This document shows positions 36,341-45,411 of a DNA stretch of 47,882 nt, one piece after another (the first letter of the stretch is position 1; each line of letters opens with the position of its first letter). Source of the DNA: Bacteroidota bacterium (lineage in GTDB: Bacteria > Bacteroidota > Bacteroidia > Bacteroidales > FEN-979); assembly GCA_026391845.1 (NCBI GenBank), contig JAPLDG010000312.1:1-47882 (forward strand), written 5' to 3'. Both the position numbers and the translations under genes were made by a program. The notes beneath the pieces are model-generated. The model made no database searches and was not told the origin of the DNA. It saw only the letters and a program-made list of their open reading frames with translations.

Positions 36341-37254
36341 TGCAATAGCCATTTTAAGCGATTGACCGATTGAAAAATGAAAAAGGGAATGATGCCGACC
36401 AGCAGTGGAGGAAATCCGACACTGAGCGCTATAATCACCATTTGCGGTAAATTCATCTGGTGCGGAAACACAGAATATTTTGCAAGAATGATGGTTGCAA
36501 GATAAAGATCACATAATGCCTGAAAGCCAAGGATAACAGGTATTTCTGAAGAAAAAAAAGTACACAGGGCGATTGTTACAGGCATAACCAGAAAAGTCGC
36601 AAACAACAGGGCGATTTTTATTTTCATGATTAGAAATTGTCCCGGAGTTAAACGATATATCCACACAAAAAAATCATTTTCGGGATTGACATAGAACGAA
36701 ATGGAAGTGAAAAAAACAAGTATCAGCGCAAAGATGCCAAGATTAAAATTACCGGTTGCAACTGCCATGAAAGTAATAAAAAAGGCCGCAGTGATGAAGT
36801 AAAATGTGTTCCTGAAACCGATGATGAACTCAAAAGGGTATTTGTAAAATGGAGTCGGAACCGTCAGGTTAAACTGACTTTTAACATGATAAAAGGCCAG
36901 CAGCAATGCCGATCCCGTTAATATTGCAATGGGAATAAAGGCTGCATGATACATCAGGAAAAGGAAAAATGGTGTAGCAGCCGCAACGTTTTCAATGAGC
37001 CTGATCTTATATCGGGTTTTATCGGCGAAACAAATTTGCAGGAACTCATTTCTTTTTGTTTCACTCAATTTTGAGATTAAAGTCAAGGCAATGATCACAT
37101 AGATGTAATCCGCAAAATCTGTTTTGGAAAAAAGCCAGGCAGACAGCCCGGCAAATCCCAATGCCAATATTCCGTAACCCAATACAGGATGTATCCCAAA
37201 CCCGATCAGGTGCCGGTTGATCATGTTGAACTGAAGTTTGAAATATTGAATCAT
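36337..37254 (-). CDS. ABC transporter permease-like membrane protein
   Basis: 305 residues from the ATG at 37254 (MIQYFKLQF), with about eight hydrophobic segments and no conserved enzyme motif. It is coupled by a four-base overlap to the ATPase gene, so it is inferred to be the membrane part of an ABC-2-like exporter. The frame extends to 37341, and an ATG at 37308 is also available. The TAAATTTG promoter box at 37309-37316 would put the transcript start at about 37303, so the starts at 37341 and 37308 are unlikely. The substrate is unknown. Confidence 0.75.
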   Translation of the reverse strand: MIQYFKLQFNMINRHLIGFGIHPVLGYGILALGFAGLSAWLFSKTDFADYIYVIIALTLISKLSETKRNEFLQICFADKTRYKIRLIENVAAATPFFLFLMYHAAFIPIAILTGSALLLAFYHVKSQFNLTVPTPFYKYPFEFIIGFRNTFYFITAAFFITFMAVATGNFNLGIFALILVFFTSISFYVNPENDFFVWIYRLTPGQFLIMKIKIALLFATFLVMPVTIALCTFFSSEIPVILGFQALCDLYLATIILAKYSVFPHQMNLPQMVIIALSVGFPPLLVGIIPFFIFQSVNRLKWLLQ

Positions 37255-37308
37255 CCCGACTTGAACAAAGAACCTGTTCGCAAAAATTTTCCTCCGTGAG
37301 TTAATCAT

Positions 37309-37316
37309 CAAATTTA
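37309..37316 (-). promoter_or_regulatory. -7 box of the ABC exporter operon
   Basis: TAAATTTG on the minus strand, upstream of the preferred permease start at 37254. It is only 13 bases from the divergent ispG box. Confidence 0.5.
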
Positions 37317-37329
37317 CAAAAGAGAATCG

Positions 37330-37337
37330 TAATTTTG
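37330..37337 (+). promoter_or_regulatory. -7 box of ispG
   Basis: TAATTTTG, ending 23 bases before the ispG ATG at 37361. Polymerases at this and the divergent box at 37309 would overlap. Confidence 0.55.
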
Positions 37338-37360
37338 ACACTTATCTTGATTTCGAACAG

Positions 37361-38545
37361 ATGACTTCAGAAAAAACCTTCAGATATCAAACGCGGGTGG
37401 TCAACATCGGGAATCTGCCCATGGGTGGCGATCATCCGGTTCGTGTACAGTCGATGACCAACACGGATTCACTGGATACCAAATCGACCGTTTTACAGGC
37501 CATCCGGATGATTGAGGCAGGTTGCGAATATGTGCGCATTGCGGTCCCTTACATGAAGGAGGCGGAAAACCTCCGGGAAATTAAAAATGAGCTTCGCCGG
37601 CAGGGATATCATACACCGATCATCGCAGATGTTCACTTTAATGCTCAAATAGCTGAAGTTGCAGCCGGTATTGTTGAAAAAGTCAGAATCAACCCCGGAA
37701 ACTATTTACCGTCACGCGTCACGCGTCACGCGTCACAAGAAAATAATCCCGACTTCGCATTGGACCTGATTGCCGAAAGAATCTCCCCGTTGTTAAAAAT
37801 ATGCAGGGAACATGGCACCGCCATCCGCATCGGCGTGAATCATGGTTCATTGTCGGAGCGCATCATGAATCTCTATGGTGACACCCCCCTTGGGATGGTC
37901 GAGTCGGCGCTTGAGTTTGCCCGGATTTGTGATGGTCTCTCCTTTCACGACCTTGTTTTCTCCATGAAAGCAAGCAATATCCGGATGATGATCGCAGCAA
38001 ACCGGCTTCTGGCCCAACGGATGCAGCAAGCCGGCATGAATTATCCCATCCATCTGGGGGTTACCGAAGCAGGAGCCGGGGAAGACGGACGGATTAAATC
38101 GGCCATCGGTATCGGAAGTTTGCTGGCCGATGGCATCGGAGATACCATCCGGGTATCGCTGACGGAAGATCCTGAATTTGAGATTCCCGCAGCTTACAGC
38201 ATTCTGCAGTCGGCCGGTGTGCGCATTACCAAAACTGAATTCATTGCCTGCCCCTCCTGCGGAAGGACACAATACAACATCCAGGCGGCGTTGCACAATA
38301 TCCAGGCAAAAACATCACACCTGAAAGGGTTGAAAATTGCCGTGATGGGTTGTGTGGTCAATGGCCCCGGTGAAATGGCCGATGCTCATTACGGGTTTGT
38401 AGGCGCCGGCAGTGGCAAAATACACCTTTACAAGGGTCAAAAACTGATCAGGAAGAATATCGGGGAGGCCATGGCTGTTGAAGCGCTGATCGAACTGATC
38501 AAGGAGTCGGGTGACTGGGTTGAAAATTCCCTGTCACAACCCTGA
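37361..38545 (+). CDS. ispG: 4-hydroxy-3-methylbut-2-enyl diphosphate synthase, short form
   Basis: 394 residues. IspG (GcpE) reduces MEcPP to HMBPP in the MEP isoprenoid pathway using a [4Fe-4S] cluster. The cluster ligands are present: Cys297 and Cys300 (CPSCGRT), Cys331 (MGCVVNGPGE) and Glu338. The TIM-barrel half has VQSMTNTDSLD, ADVHFN, KVRINPGNY and IRIGVNHGSLS. Bacteroidetes IspG is normally a three-domain protein of about 600 residues with an inserted domain after the segment here ending EDPEFEIP. Here the barrel runs straight into ILQSAGVRITKTEFIACPSC, so that domain is absent. Residues 118-126 (SRVTRHASQ) come from a heptamer repeat. The 3' end overlaps the lipid kinase gene by 47 bases on the other strand. 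Confidence 0.93.
   Translation: MTSEKTFRYQTRVVNIGNLPMGGDHPVRVQSMTNTDSLDTKSTVLQAIRMIEAGCEYVRIAVPYMKEAENLREIKNELRRQGYHTPIIADVHFNAQIAEVAAGIVEKVRINPGNYLPSRVTRHASQENNPDFALDLIAERISPLLKICREHGTAIRIGVNHGSLSERIMNLYGDTPLGMVESALEFARICDGLSFHDLVFSMKASNIRMMIAANRLLAQRMQQAGMNYPIHLGVTEAGAGEDGRIKSAIGIGSLLADGIGDTIRVSLTEDPEFEIPAAYSILQSAGVRITKTEFIACPSCGRTQYNIQAALHNIQAKTSHLKGLKIAVMGCVVNGPGEMADAHYGFVGAGSGKIHLYKGQKLIRKNIGEAMAVEALIELIKESGDWVENSLSQP
37712..37736. repeat. 7-bp tandem repeat TCACGCG x3.6 inside ispG
   Basis: Three perfect TCACGCG units plus TCAC, in frame with ispG and translated SRVTRHAS. The same unit recurs in the intergenic array at 45341-45360. Confidence 0.93.
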
Positions 38546-39464
38546 TGCACCGGGGCAGTATCTCAAATGTAAACGGGGTATGCCCGAGCGACTCTCCGTC
38601 GGTTTCAAGAAATACTTTTCCGGTTGATCTGATGCGGATATTTTCTCCTTTAAAGGTTGCCACCATCGGAAGATCAACCAGCGAACCATCGAAAAGTTTG
38701 CGGGCATACCGCACCACCATCCACTTCGAGGTTTTTTTGATCAGGGTCACATCAAGCAATCCATCATCGGGAATGGCAAAGGGGACCTGCATCATCCCGC
38801 CGCCATTGTATTTGCAGATTCCGACATTCATCGAAAATATTTCACCTTTGAAAGCCGGCTTTCCGTCAACTTCAATCACTGCTTCGATGAATTTATACTG
38901 AAACAGGCTTGCGAAAACAAAGTACATGTAGGTGAGCGGTCCGCCCAGCCCTTTTTCTTTCAGCATGTTGGTTTTCTTGGCCACCAGCGCATCGTAACCC
39001 ATCCCGGCAACATTCATGAAGTAACGTTTTACCTGGTTTTCTTTGTGATAGTAGGTCACTTTTCCGGCATCCTGCAAAAAGGTCTTTTTCTGTTTCAGCA
39101 CCTGAATGGCCTTCAGATAATCAAACGGGATGTTGAACATGCGGCACCAGTCGTTTCCGGTTCCTACCGGGATCATGGCCAGGGTCAACCCTGAGGTTAA
39201 AACCTCAGGATGGGACATAATGCCGTTGAGCACCTCGTTCAGCGTTCCATCCCCTCCTACCACACAAATGTTCTGATGCCCCTTTTCCACGGATTCAGTA
39301 GCAATCCCGATGGCATGACCTCTGCGTTCGGTCAGTTGAAAATCAAAATCCACCTTTTCCTCCCTGAGGATCCTCAGAATTTTTGGCCAGTCTTTGGTTC
39401 CTTTTTTTACACCGGCATTTGGGTTGACAATCATGAACCATTTTTCCGAAGAGGCAGTTTGCAT
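38499..39464 (-). CDS. Diacylglycerol kinase family lipid kinase
   Basis: 321 residues from the ATG at 39464 (MQTASSEKWFMIVNPNAG). It has the DAGK catalytic signature GGDGTLNEVLNG, the PVGTGNDWCRM loop and a C-terminal beta-sandwich with FSMNVGICKYNGGGM. It would phosphorylate a lipid such as diacylglycerol, or a related long-chain base, at the inner membrane. The frame extends upstream to 39572 into the O-antigen ligase-like gene; that part is its antisense-free overlap and is rejected because the family start is at MIVNPNAG. It is downstream of the ligase-like gene by 10 bases and convergent with ispG. Confidence 0.9.
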   Translation of the reverse strand: MQTASSEKWFMIVNPNAGVKKGTKDWPKILRILREEKVDFDFQLTERRGHAIGIATESVEKGHQNICVVGGDGTLNEVLNGIMSHPEVLTSGLTLAMIPVGTGNDWCRMFNIPFDYLKAIQVLKQKKTFLQDAGKVTYYHKENQVKRYFMNVAGMGYDALVAKKTNMLKEKGLGGPLTYMYFVFASLFQYKFIEAVIEVDGKPAFKGEIFSMNVGICKYNGGGMMQVPFAIPDDGLLDVTLIKKTSKWMVVRYARKLFDGSLVDLPMVATFKGENIRIRSTGKVFLETDGESLGHTPFTFEILPRCIRVVTGNFQPSHPTP

Positions 39465-39474
39465 GGGATTTTTA

Positions 39475-41151
39475 TTATTTGTCTTTTTGAAGTATCTCGT
39501 CTTTTTCCTTCCGGGCAAAAAGAAACAGCGTATAAAAGATGGCAATGAACGACACCCCTGTTTGTGATTCAATGGTGTCGCCTGTTAACATGGATAAGGC
39601 AGCGATGATGATAAATATCAGGAAAAAATAATCACCGAAACGATGCAATAGCAAAGGTGGATAAAAGAGGGAAAATAAAAACCAGAAAAAGCCAACGATG
39701 CCGAAACCGATGAAAATGGAAAGAAACTGGTTATGGGAGCGCCACCGCTGATCGGGCGATAGTTTTGTTCGCATCTTTTCATATTGGGCGCTGAATGCAA
39801 GGTTCATGTCGCCGGTGCCAACGCCGGTAAGCCAATTATCTTTGATGATCCCGATGGATGCTTTCCAGAATTCGAACCGCTGCATCAGGGTGGAGCCTGT
39901 GGGGTTGCCTGTTTCGCGGTAGTTGTCAAAACCCCACAGAAACTCATAAATGCGCCCGCGGATGCTGAATTCCGTGAGGAATATATAGTTGGCCACGCCG
40001 TTTTCGATGGCATCAATTTCTCCGGGTTTCAGTCTTTCAACTGCATCAGCATCTTTTGGCCAGCCCTTGGAGGTGAGAAAACGAACAACCGTATAGGCAA
40101 CGGTTTCGTTTTTTTTGTTCAGGCTGTCGAAGGGTATCCGGCTTCGCTGATTCCAGGCGCTACGCATTTCATCCCACTGGATATAGATCCACAGCAAATT
40201 ACCGTTTTCGGTCTGGGTCGCATAGATATTATGAATATATGGATTACCACGGGAGGTCGTTTTTTCAAGTTTGGTAAAATCAACCTTGTTCACATGATAA
40301 TAATCACGGACGATCGACCGGAGTGAAAAAAACAGTGAAGAGGCAATAACGAGCAGCCCTATAACCAAGGTTGCCTTTAACCATTTCTTCCTCGTTTTAA
40401 AGATCAAAACCGGGAGCAGGATCAATAAGGTAATCAGGGTGATGGAGAGTCCGGTAAACGACCTCGACAGAATGATATAAACCAACAGCCACAAAAGAAC
40501 CAGCAACATGAATCCCTTTTGCCAGAAAAGAAACAGGTTTCGTTTGAATAAGAAAAAAATGAGCGTATAGATGCTGAGCGCGAGCAATAAACTGAAAATA
40601 ATGTGGGAGACATTGTGTGAAACCAAACGGATATCTATAAAATCATGGGTTGTGATCATCCAGGTATTGTAAACAGATCTTACCAGAACTGCGAGGACAA
40701 ATAGAAGCATGAACCGGTAAAAACCTTTTTTATCAAAGGCTTCGGAAGTTGAAATGATCAATGGAAGGAGAAAAATCGGGAATTTTGTCCGTAAATCTTT
40801 GACGGCATAATCGAAATCGGTGGTAAAGACCAAACCCAGTATATGAATCAGGTAGATGGAGCTGAAAATCAAAGCAGGTTTATTTCCGGAGAATTGCTTA
40901 ATCCCCGTTAATATACTTTTCAACAGCAGGATGACTGAAACCGGGACCATTCGCAGCATGACCTGCCAGATTGACCTCCCGGCCAAAGCCGACTTTAACT
41001 TCCTGATATCATACCGTTCCACGATCCATCCGCCAACCATCATCATCTGCCCGATGCTCAATCCGAGTTTTGAAAACGGCAGAGATGCGATCGTCACTGC
41101 GAGCGCGAAAATGTACCAATACCGTTCAAATTGTCTCCAGGTGATGGGCAT
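39475..41151 (-). CDS. O-antigen ligase/polymerase-like membrane protein
   Basis: 558 residues with about 11 hydrophobic helices and a long extracytoplasmic loop (about 290-425). The conserved region after the loop (LTGVGTGDMNLAF, then RSHNQFLSIFIGFGIVG) is the Wzy_C/O-antigen ligase signature. It probably joins or polymerises polysaccharide on a lipid carrier at the periplasmic face. It starts three bases after the nitrilase gene and ends 10 bases before the lipid kinase, so all three form one operon. Confidence 0.85.
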   Translation of the reverse strand: MPITWRQFERYWYIFALAVTIASLPFSKLGLSIGQMMMVGGWIVERYDIRKLKSALAGRSIWQVMLRMVPVSVILLLKSILTGIKQFSGNKPALIFSSIYLIHILGLVFTTDFDYAVKDLRTKFPIFLLPLIISTSEAFDKKGFYRFMLLFVLAVLVRSVYNTWMITTHDFIDIRLVSHNVSHIIFSLLLALSIYTLIFFLFKRNLFLFWQKGFMLLVLLWLLVYIILSRSFTGLSITLITLLILLPVLIFKTRKKWLKATLVIGLLVIASSLFFSLRSIVRDYYHVNKVDFTKLEKTTSRGNPYIHNIYATQTENGNLLWIYIQWDEMRSAWNQRSRIPFDSLNKKNETVAYTVVRFLTSKGWPKDADAVERLKPGEIDAIENGVANYIFLTEFSIRGRIYEFLWGFDNYRETGNPTGSTLMQRFEFWKASIGIIKDNWLTGVGTGDMNLAFSAQYEKMRTKLSPDQRWRSHNQFLSIFIGFGIVGFFWFLFSLFYPPLLLHRFGDYFFLIFIIIAALSMLTGDTIESQTGVSFIAIFYTLFLFARKEKDEILQKDK

Positions 41152-41154
41152 GAT

Positions 41155-41955
41155 CTATCTGTTTTCATCAATTGTAAAGTGGTCCCAATCCATACCCACC
41201 GTAAATGAATCGCGGAAAAGAATCAGGTTTCCGGCAGAAAATGTTACCGTTTCAATGGCGTCACGTCCCTCTTCTGCAAGGAATAGAACCCTTCCCTTTG
41301 AATCTACAGCCATGGAATCTCCGGCATGCCTGGTACCATTTCCGTCGATGCCGATTCGGTTTACTCCTGCTACATATGCCTGATTTTCAATGGCCCTCGC
41401 CTGCAGAAGGGTTTTCCAGACATGGGCACGGCTGGAGGGCCAATTGGCCAGGCACACCATCAGATCATAGCCATATTTGCCATCATTCCAGGTATTCTTA
41501 CTCCATACCGGGAAACGGAGATCGTAGCATACCAGTGGTAATATTTTCCAGCCCTTTAACTCGACGATCAGCTTTTTTTGTCCCCCCCTGAATATCTTAT
41601 ACTCTTCGCTTAACCGGAAAAGGTGTCGTTTGTCGTACGTTTCAAAATTCCCGTCAGGATGCATGCAGACCAGGCGGTTGTAGCATCCGTTCCCTTCGCA
41701 GATCAGCAAGGTGGCCATGATCACGGCGTTTCTTTCACTGGCTTTGCTTCGAAGGAACAGCATGGATGGGCCATCCATGGATTCGGCGCAGGCTGCCGGA
41801 TTGATCGAAAAACCTGTGTTAAATGTCTCGGGTAGCAGAATAAGATCGGTTGGTTCACTGATGCTGCCAAGCAAACGATCGAAATGAGCAAGATTCTTTT
41901 GTGTTTCCTCCCAGAATAGGTTTGTCTGAATAAGCGTTACCCTTAAATCTTGCAT
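41155..41955 (-). CDS. Nitrilase-family amidohydrolase (omega-amidase-like)
   Basis: 266 residues, cytoplasmic. The catalytic triad of the carbon-nitrogen hydrolase family is clear: Glu43 (LPETFNTGF), Lys109 (TYDKRHLF) and Cys143 (LVCYDLRFP). The overall spacing and the RHLFRLSEEYKIFRGG segment resemble the omega-amidase YafV/NIT2 branch, which hydrolyses alpha-ketoglutaramate; the exact substrate is inferred. It is the first gene of the operon with the O-antigen ligase-like and lipid kinase genes. Confidence 0.9.
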   Translation of the reverse strand: MQDLRVTLIQTNLFWEETQKNLAHFDRLLGSISEPTDLILLPETFNTGFSINPAACAESMDGPSMLFLRSKASERNAVIMATLLICEGNGCYNRLVCMHPDGNFETYDKRHLFRLSEEYKIFRGGQKKLIVELKGWKILPLVCYDLRFPVWSKNTWNDGKYGYDLMVCLANWPSSRAHVWKTLLQARAIENQAYVAGVNRIGIDGNGTRHAGDSMAVDSKGRVLFLAEEGRDAIETVTFSAGNLILFRDSFTVGMDWDHFTIDENR

Positions 41956-42016
41956 GTTTCAGGTTTAAAAATCAAGGTAAAATTAAAAATATATGCGTTG
42001 TCGTCTTTAAAAATTT

Positions 42017-42024
42017 TACTTTTG
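42017..42024 (+). promoter_or_regulatory. -7 box of pgk
   Basis: TACTTTTG, ending 14 bases before the pgk ATG at 42039. A TTG occurs 16 bases further upstream as a possible -33 element. Confidence 0.6.
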
Positions 42025-42038
42025 CTTCGATAATCTAA

Positions 42039-43241
42039 ATGAACAACAACATGCTTACAATTGACAATTTCACTTTTAAAGATAAAAAGGCACTGATCAG
42101 GGTTGATTTCAACGTTCCCCTCGATGCTCAGAATCAGATAACGGATACAAACCGCATTGATGCCACCATTCCAACCATTACCAAGATATTGAACGACGGA
42201 GGGGCTGTGATCCTCATGTCGCACCTGGGAAGGCCAAAGGGAGGACCGGAAGAAAAATATTCTCTGAAACATGTGATACCCTATCTCTCAAAAGAGCTGA
42301 ACCGACCGGTAAAGTTTGCCGATGATTGCATTGGGCAGTCTGCCACAGATTTAGCCGGTTCCCTGAAATCGGGAGAGGTGTTGCTGCTCGAGAACCTCAG
42401 ATTTTACAAGGAGGAGGAGAAGGGTGATAAGGAATTTGCCAGAAAACTGTCCCTTCTGGGCGATATGTATGTCAACGACGCTTTCGGCACTGCACACCGT
42501 GCCCATGCCTCTACCGCCATCATTGCCGAATTTTTTCCAAAAACAAAGATGTTCGGCTATGTCATGGCCAATGAGATCATCAACATCGACAAATGCCTGA
42601 AAGACGGCAAACGTCCGATCACCGCCATTCTGGGAGGAGCCAAGGTATCGACAAAAATCGAGATCATCAACCATCTGATGGACAAAGTTGACAACCTCAT
42701 CATTGGCGGCGGCATGATGTTCACTTTTATCAAAGCGCAGGGTGGGGAAATCGGGGCCTCCATGGTGGAAGATGAGTACCTCGAAATGGCGAAGAACATC
42801 ATAGAAAAAGCCAAGTCAAAGGGTGTTAACCTGTACCTCCCCCCTGATGCCATCCTGGCCGATGCCTTTTCAAACGATGCCAATAAAAAGACCAGCAGCG
42901 CCTACGATATCCAGGTTCCATGGATGGGACTCGATATAGGGCCTTCGGCATGCGCAAAATTCGACCATGTTATTGATCAGTCAGGAACCATCCTGTGGAA
43001 CGGTCCGATGGGTGTTTTTGAAATGAACAACTATGAGGCAGGTACGAAATTCATCGCGCTGGCTTTGGCCAGGGTCACTGAAAAAGGCACTTTTACGCTG
43101 GTTGGTGGCGGTGATTCGGTTGCGGCCGTCAATAAGTATGGTCTGGCCGACAAGGTCAGTTATGTTTCGACCGGCGGAGGCGCCATGCTGGAGTACATTG
43201 AAGGCAAAGAACTCCCCGGCATCAAGGCCATCATGGATTAG
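42039..43241 (+). CDS. pgk: Phosphoglycerate kinase
   Basis: 400 residues, the glycolytic kinase transferring phosphate from 1,3-bisphosphoglycerate to ADP. Landmarks are the N-terminal [30 protein letters not shown], the [11 protein letters not shown] region, WNGPMGVFE, and the C-terminal GGGDSVAAV and [10 protein letters not shown]. Full length and intact. The ATG at 42039 is used; Met5 at 42051 is also possible. It is convergent with cvpA. Confidence 0.98.
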   Translation: MNNNMLTIDNFTFKDKKALIRVDFNVPLDAQNQITDTNRIDATIPTITKILNDGGAVILMSHLGRPKGGPEEKYSLKHVIPYLSKELNRPVKFADDCIGQSATDLAGSLKSGEVLLLENLRFYKEEEKGDKEFARKLSLLGDMYVNDAFGTAHRAHASTAIIAEFFPKTKMFGYVMANEIINIDKCLKDGKRPITAILGGAKVSTKIEIINHLMDKVDNLIIGGGMMFTFIKAQGGEIGASMVEDEYLEMAKNIIEKAKSKGVNLYLPPDAILADAFSNDANKKTSSAYDIQVPWMGLDIGPSACAKFDHVIDQSGTILWNGPMGVFEMNNYEAGTKFIALALARVTEKGTFTLVGGGDSVAAVNKYGLADKVSYVSTGGGAMLEYIEGKELPGIKAIMD

Positions 43242-43265
43242 TAAGGAACATTTGAGGCCGGTACG

Positions 43266-43772
43266 TCACCAGCTTGGAAATTTTATCTCCCCGCCAAAGG
43301 TTTTCATCAGTTTTGGAAATACCTCCGATGCCCTGCTGTAAAAAAAGGATCCTTTTTTGTCCTTCACGGTAAGCCATTTTTCTTTGGGATCAATACTTTT
43401 GATGATGAAGATCAGGATGCTGATCAGGATGATGCCTTTGACGAGCCCGAGTGCGGCGCCGCCAACCTGATTGAAGAACCCCATGCCGACCACATCGACC
43501 AGTTTTTCCGTCAGTTTGGCGATGAGCATCACCACGATCACTACCAGCAGCAAGGTGATGGAAAAAGAGATGATCGGGAGCCATTTCCGCGATGGATGAA
43601 GGTGTTCCATCAGGGTGGAATCGAGGTAGTTCGAAAAATGAACCGCCATGTAAATGCCCAGCACAAGCGCGACGATTGAGGCGAGTGAAATGATTATTCC
43701 CTTGCGATAACCCTGAATCATAAACAGAACAAGAATCACCAGGATGATATAATCAATAAAATTCAGGGTCAT
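43266..43772 (-). CDS. cvpA: CvpA family membrane protein
   Basis: 168 residues with four predicted transmembrane helices (about 6-22, 29-50, 68-88, 100-125) and the typical N-terminal NFIDYIILVILVLFMIQGYRKG start. The family is linked to colicin V production in E. coli and to envelope stress tolerance elsewhere; its biochemical role is unclear. It is the last gene of the mlaE-mlaF-cvpA run, four bases after mlaF. Confidence 0.88.
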   Translation of the reverse strand: MTLNFIDYIILVILVLFMIQGYRKGIIISLASIVALVLGIYMAVHFSNYLDSTLMEHLHPSRKWLPIISFSITLLLVVIVVMLIAKLTEKLVDVVGMGFFNQVGGAALGLVKGIILISILIFIIKSIDPKEKWLTVKDKKGSFFYSRASEVFPKLMKTFGGEIKFPSW

Positions 43773-43776
43773 GGCT

Positions 43777-44523
43777 TTATCGCTTTAACCTGGATGTTAA
43801 TTCTGTTCCGAACACAAATTCGTTCAACTCTGCATTATCGGAGTGCAAAATGGTCTCCTTATCGCCCTTCCACCATAACTCACCTTTATAGATGTAGGCG
43901 ACGCTGTCGCCGATGCTCAGCACCGAGTTCATATCGTGGGTATTGACAATGGTGGTGATTTCGTATTCTTCGGTGATCTCTTTGATCAGATGGTCAATCA
44001 CCCCGGAGGTATGCGGGTCGAGTCCGGAATTGGGCTCATCACAAAAAAGGTATTGCGGCTTCATGGCGATGGCCCTGGCAATGGCCACGCGTTTGCGCAT
44101 TCCGCCGCTCAGTTCGGATGGCATTAAACGGTTGACATTTTCAAGATTCACCCGCTTCAATACAAAATTGACCCGGTCCTGCTTTTCAGCCAACGCCTGA
44201 GATGTAAACATATTCAGCGGGAACATCACATTTTCCTCCACATTCATCGAATCGAACAAAGCGCCACCCTGAAACAGCATTCCGATTTCCTGCCGCAGGG
44301 TTTTGCGCTGTTCAAAATTCATCTTCGTGAAATTGCGGTCATCATAAGCCACTATGCCGCTGTCAACTTCAAACAAACCCACCAGGCACTTCATCAGCAC
44401 CGTCTTTCCCGAACCGCTTTGCCCGATGATGAGATTTGTCTTACCCTTTTCGAAAGTGCAGGAAACATTCTTTAGCACATGATGCTCCCCGAATGTTTTA
44501 TTGAGGTTCCGGGCTTCGATCAT
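43777..44523 (-). CDS. mlaF: MlaF-type ABC transporter ATP-binding protein
   Basis: 248 residues. Walker A GQSGSGKT, signature LSGGMRKRVAIARAI, Walker B YLFCDEPNSGLDP and switch histidine NTHDMNSV. The permease gene upstream overlaps it by four bases and is an MlaE homologue, which identifies this as the ATPase of a phospholipid-trafficking MCE transporter that keeps outer-membrane lipid asymmetry. The usual MlaD (MCE) gene is not next to it. Confidence 0.9.
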   Translation of the reverse strand: MIEARNLNKTFGEHHVLKNVSCTFEKGKTNLIIGQSGSGKTVLMKCLVGLFEVDSGIVAYDDRNFTKMNFEQRKTLRQEIGMLFQGGALFDSMNVEENVMFPLNMFTSQALAEKQDRVNFVLKRVNLENVNRLMPSELSGGMRKRVAIARAIAMKPQYLFCDEPNSGLDPHTSGVIDHLIKEITEEYEITTIVNTHDMNSVLSIGDSVAYIYKGELWWKGDKETILHSDNAELNEFVFGTELTSRLKR

Positions 44524-45263
44524 GTGAGTAAAAGTTGAGTCAGGACCAGATTGAACAAAATGATGATCACACTGCTGAAGACGACTGCCTTGGTGCTTGC
44601 CTGACCTACCTCAAGGGCTCCTCCCCGGGTAATGTAACCATAAAAACCGGAGACAGAAGAGATGATAAAGGCAAAAAAGATGGTTTTCGTGATGGCATAA
44701 AATATGGTATAACCCATAAACCCATCACGCATTCCCTGAACAAAATCATTTGTTGAGACCAACCCTGTAGCAACCATGGCCATCCAGCCGCCCAGGATGC
44801 CCATCCACATGCTGAATACGATCAGCACAGGGTTGATTAAGATTGAAGCCACAATTTTGGGAAAAATCAGGTAGTTTGCAGAGTTCACGCCCATGATCTC
44901 CAGTGCGTCGATTTGCTCGGTAACACGCATGGTTCCGATCTCAGAAGCAATCCTTGATCCGACTTTCCCGGCCAGGATGAGGCTCATGACTGTCGGCGAA
45001 AATTCGAGAATGACACTCTGGCGAACAGTAAATCCCACCATCGACATCGGAATCAGCGGACTGGTGATGTTGTAGGCGGTCTGGATGGATACAACGGCAC
45101 CCATAAAAGCAGAAATGAAAGCCACAATGCCCAGCGATTCAAGGCCCAGGTTGTTTATTTCGATCATCAGCTGGTCCCAGAAAATCCTGCGCTTTTGCGG
45201 AAGGCTGAATACCTTTTGCATCAGCAGCACATAATTTCCGATGGTGGTGAATACCTTAAGCAT
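44520..45263 (-). CDS. mlaE: MlaE-type ABC transporter permease
   Basis: 247 residues with five or six hydrophobic helices. The MlaE signature region TVRQSVILEFSPTVMSLILAGKVGSRIASEIGTMRVTEQIDALEIMG is readable in parts (EFSPTVMSLILAGKVG; ASEIGTMRVTEQIDALE), as is the second block GFYGYITRGGALEVG. It forms the membrane part of the lipid transporter with mlaF, whose start overlaps it by four bases. Confidence 0.92.
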   Translation of the reverse strand: MLKVFTTIGNYVLLMQKVFSLPQKRRIFWDQLMIEINNLGLESLGIVAFISAFMGAVVSIQTAYNITSPLIPMSMVGFTVRQSVILEFSPTVMSLILAGKVGSRIASEIGTMRVTEQIDALEIMGVNSANYLIFPKIVASILINPVLIVFSMWMGILGGWMAMVATGLVSTNDFVQGMRDGFMGYTIFYAITKTIFFAFIISSVSGFYGYITRGGALEVGQASTKAVVFSSVIIILFNLVLTQLLLT

Positions 45264-45275
45264 AAAATGTTTTTG

Positions 45276-45283
45276 CTAAAGTA
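45276..45283 (-). promoter_or_regulatory. Possible -7 box of mlaE-mlaF-cvpA
   Basis: TACTTTAG on the minus strand, one mismatch from TAnnTTTG, 13 bases upstream of the mlaE ATG at 45263. A weak call. Confidence 0.35.
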
Positions 45284-45340
45284 CCAAAATTTGATGAATC
45301 TGCGTTTAGAAGGTTGAATAAATCGGTGGGCATTTGGCAG

Positions 45341-45360
45341 TCACGCGTCACGCGTCACGC
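45341..45360. repeat. 7-bp tandem repeat TCACGCG, about 2.9 copies
   Basis: Intergenic copy of the heptamer found inside ispG at 37712-37736. Confidence 0.9.
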
Positions 45361-45411
45361 TTTAATGACATTCAACTTTTTTAACTACTTTTACCCTTGA
45401 AACTTTTCTCC

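Noticed and set aside
45341-45360. TCACGCG run as a CRISPR-like array
   Set aside because: Units are adjacent 7-mers with no spacers.
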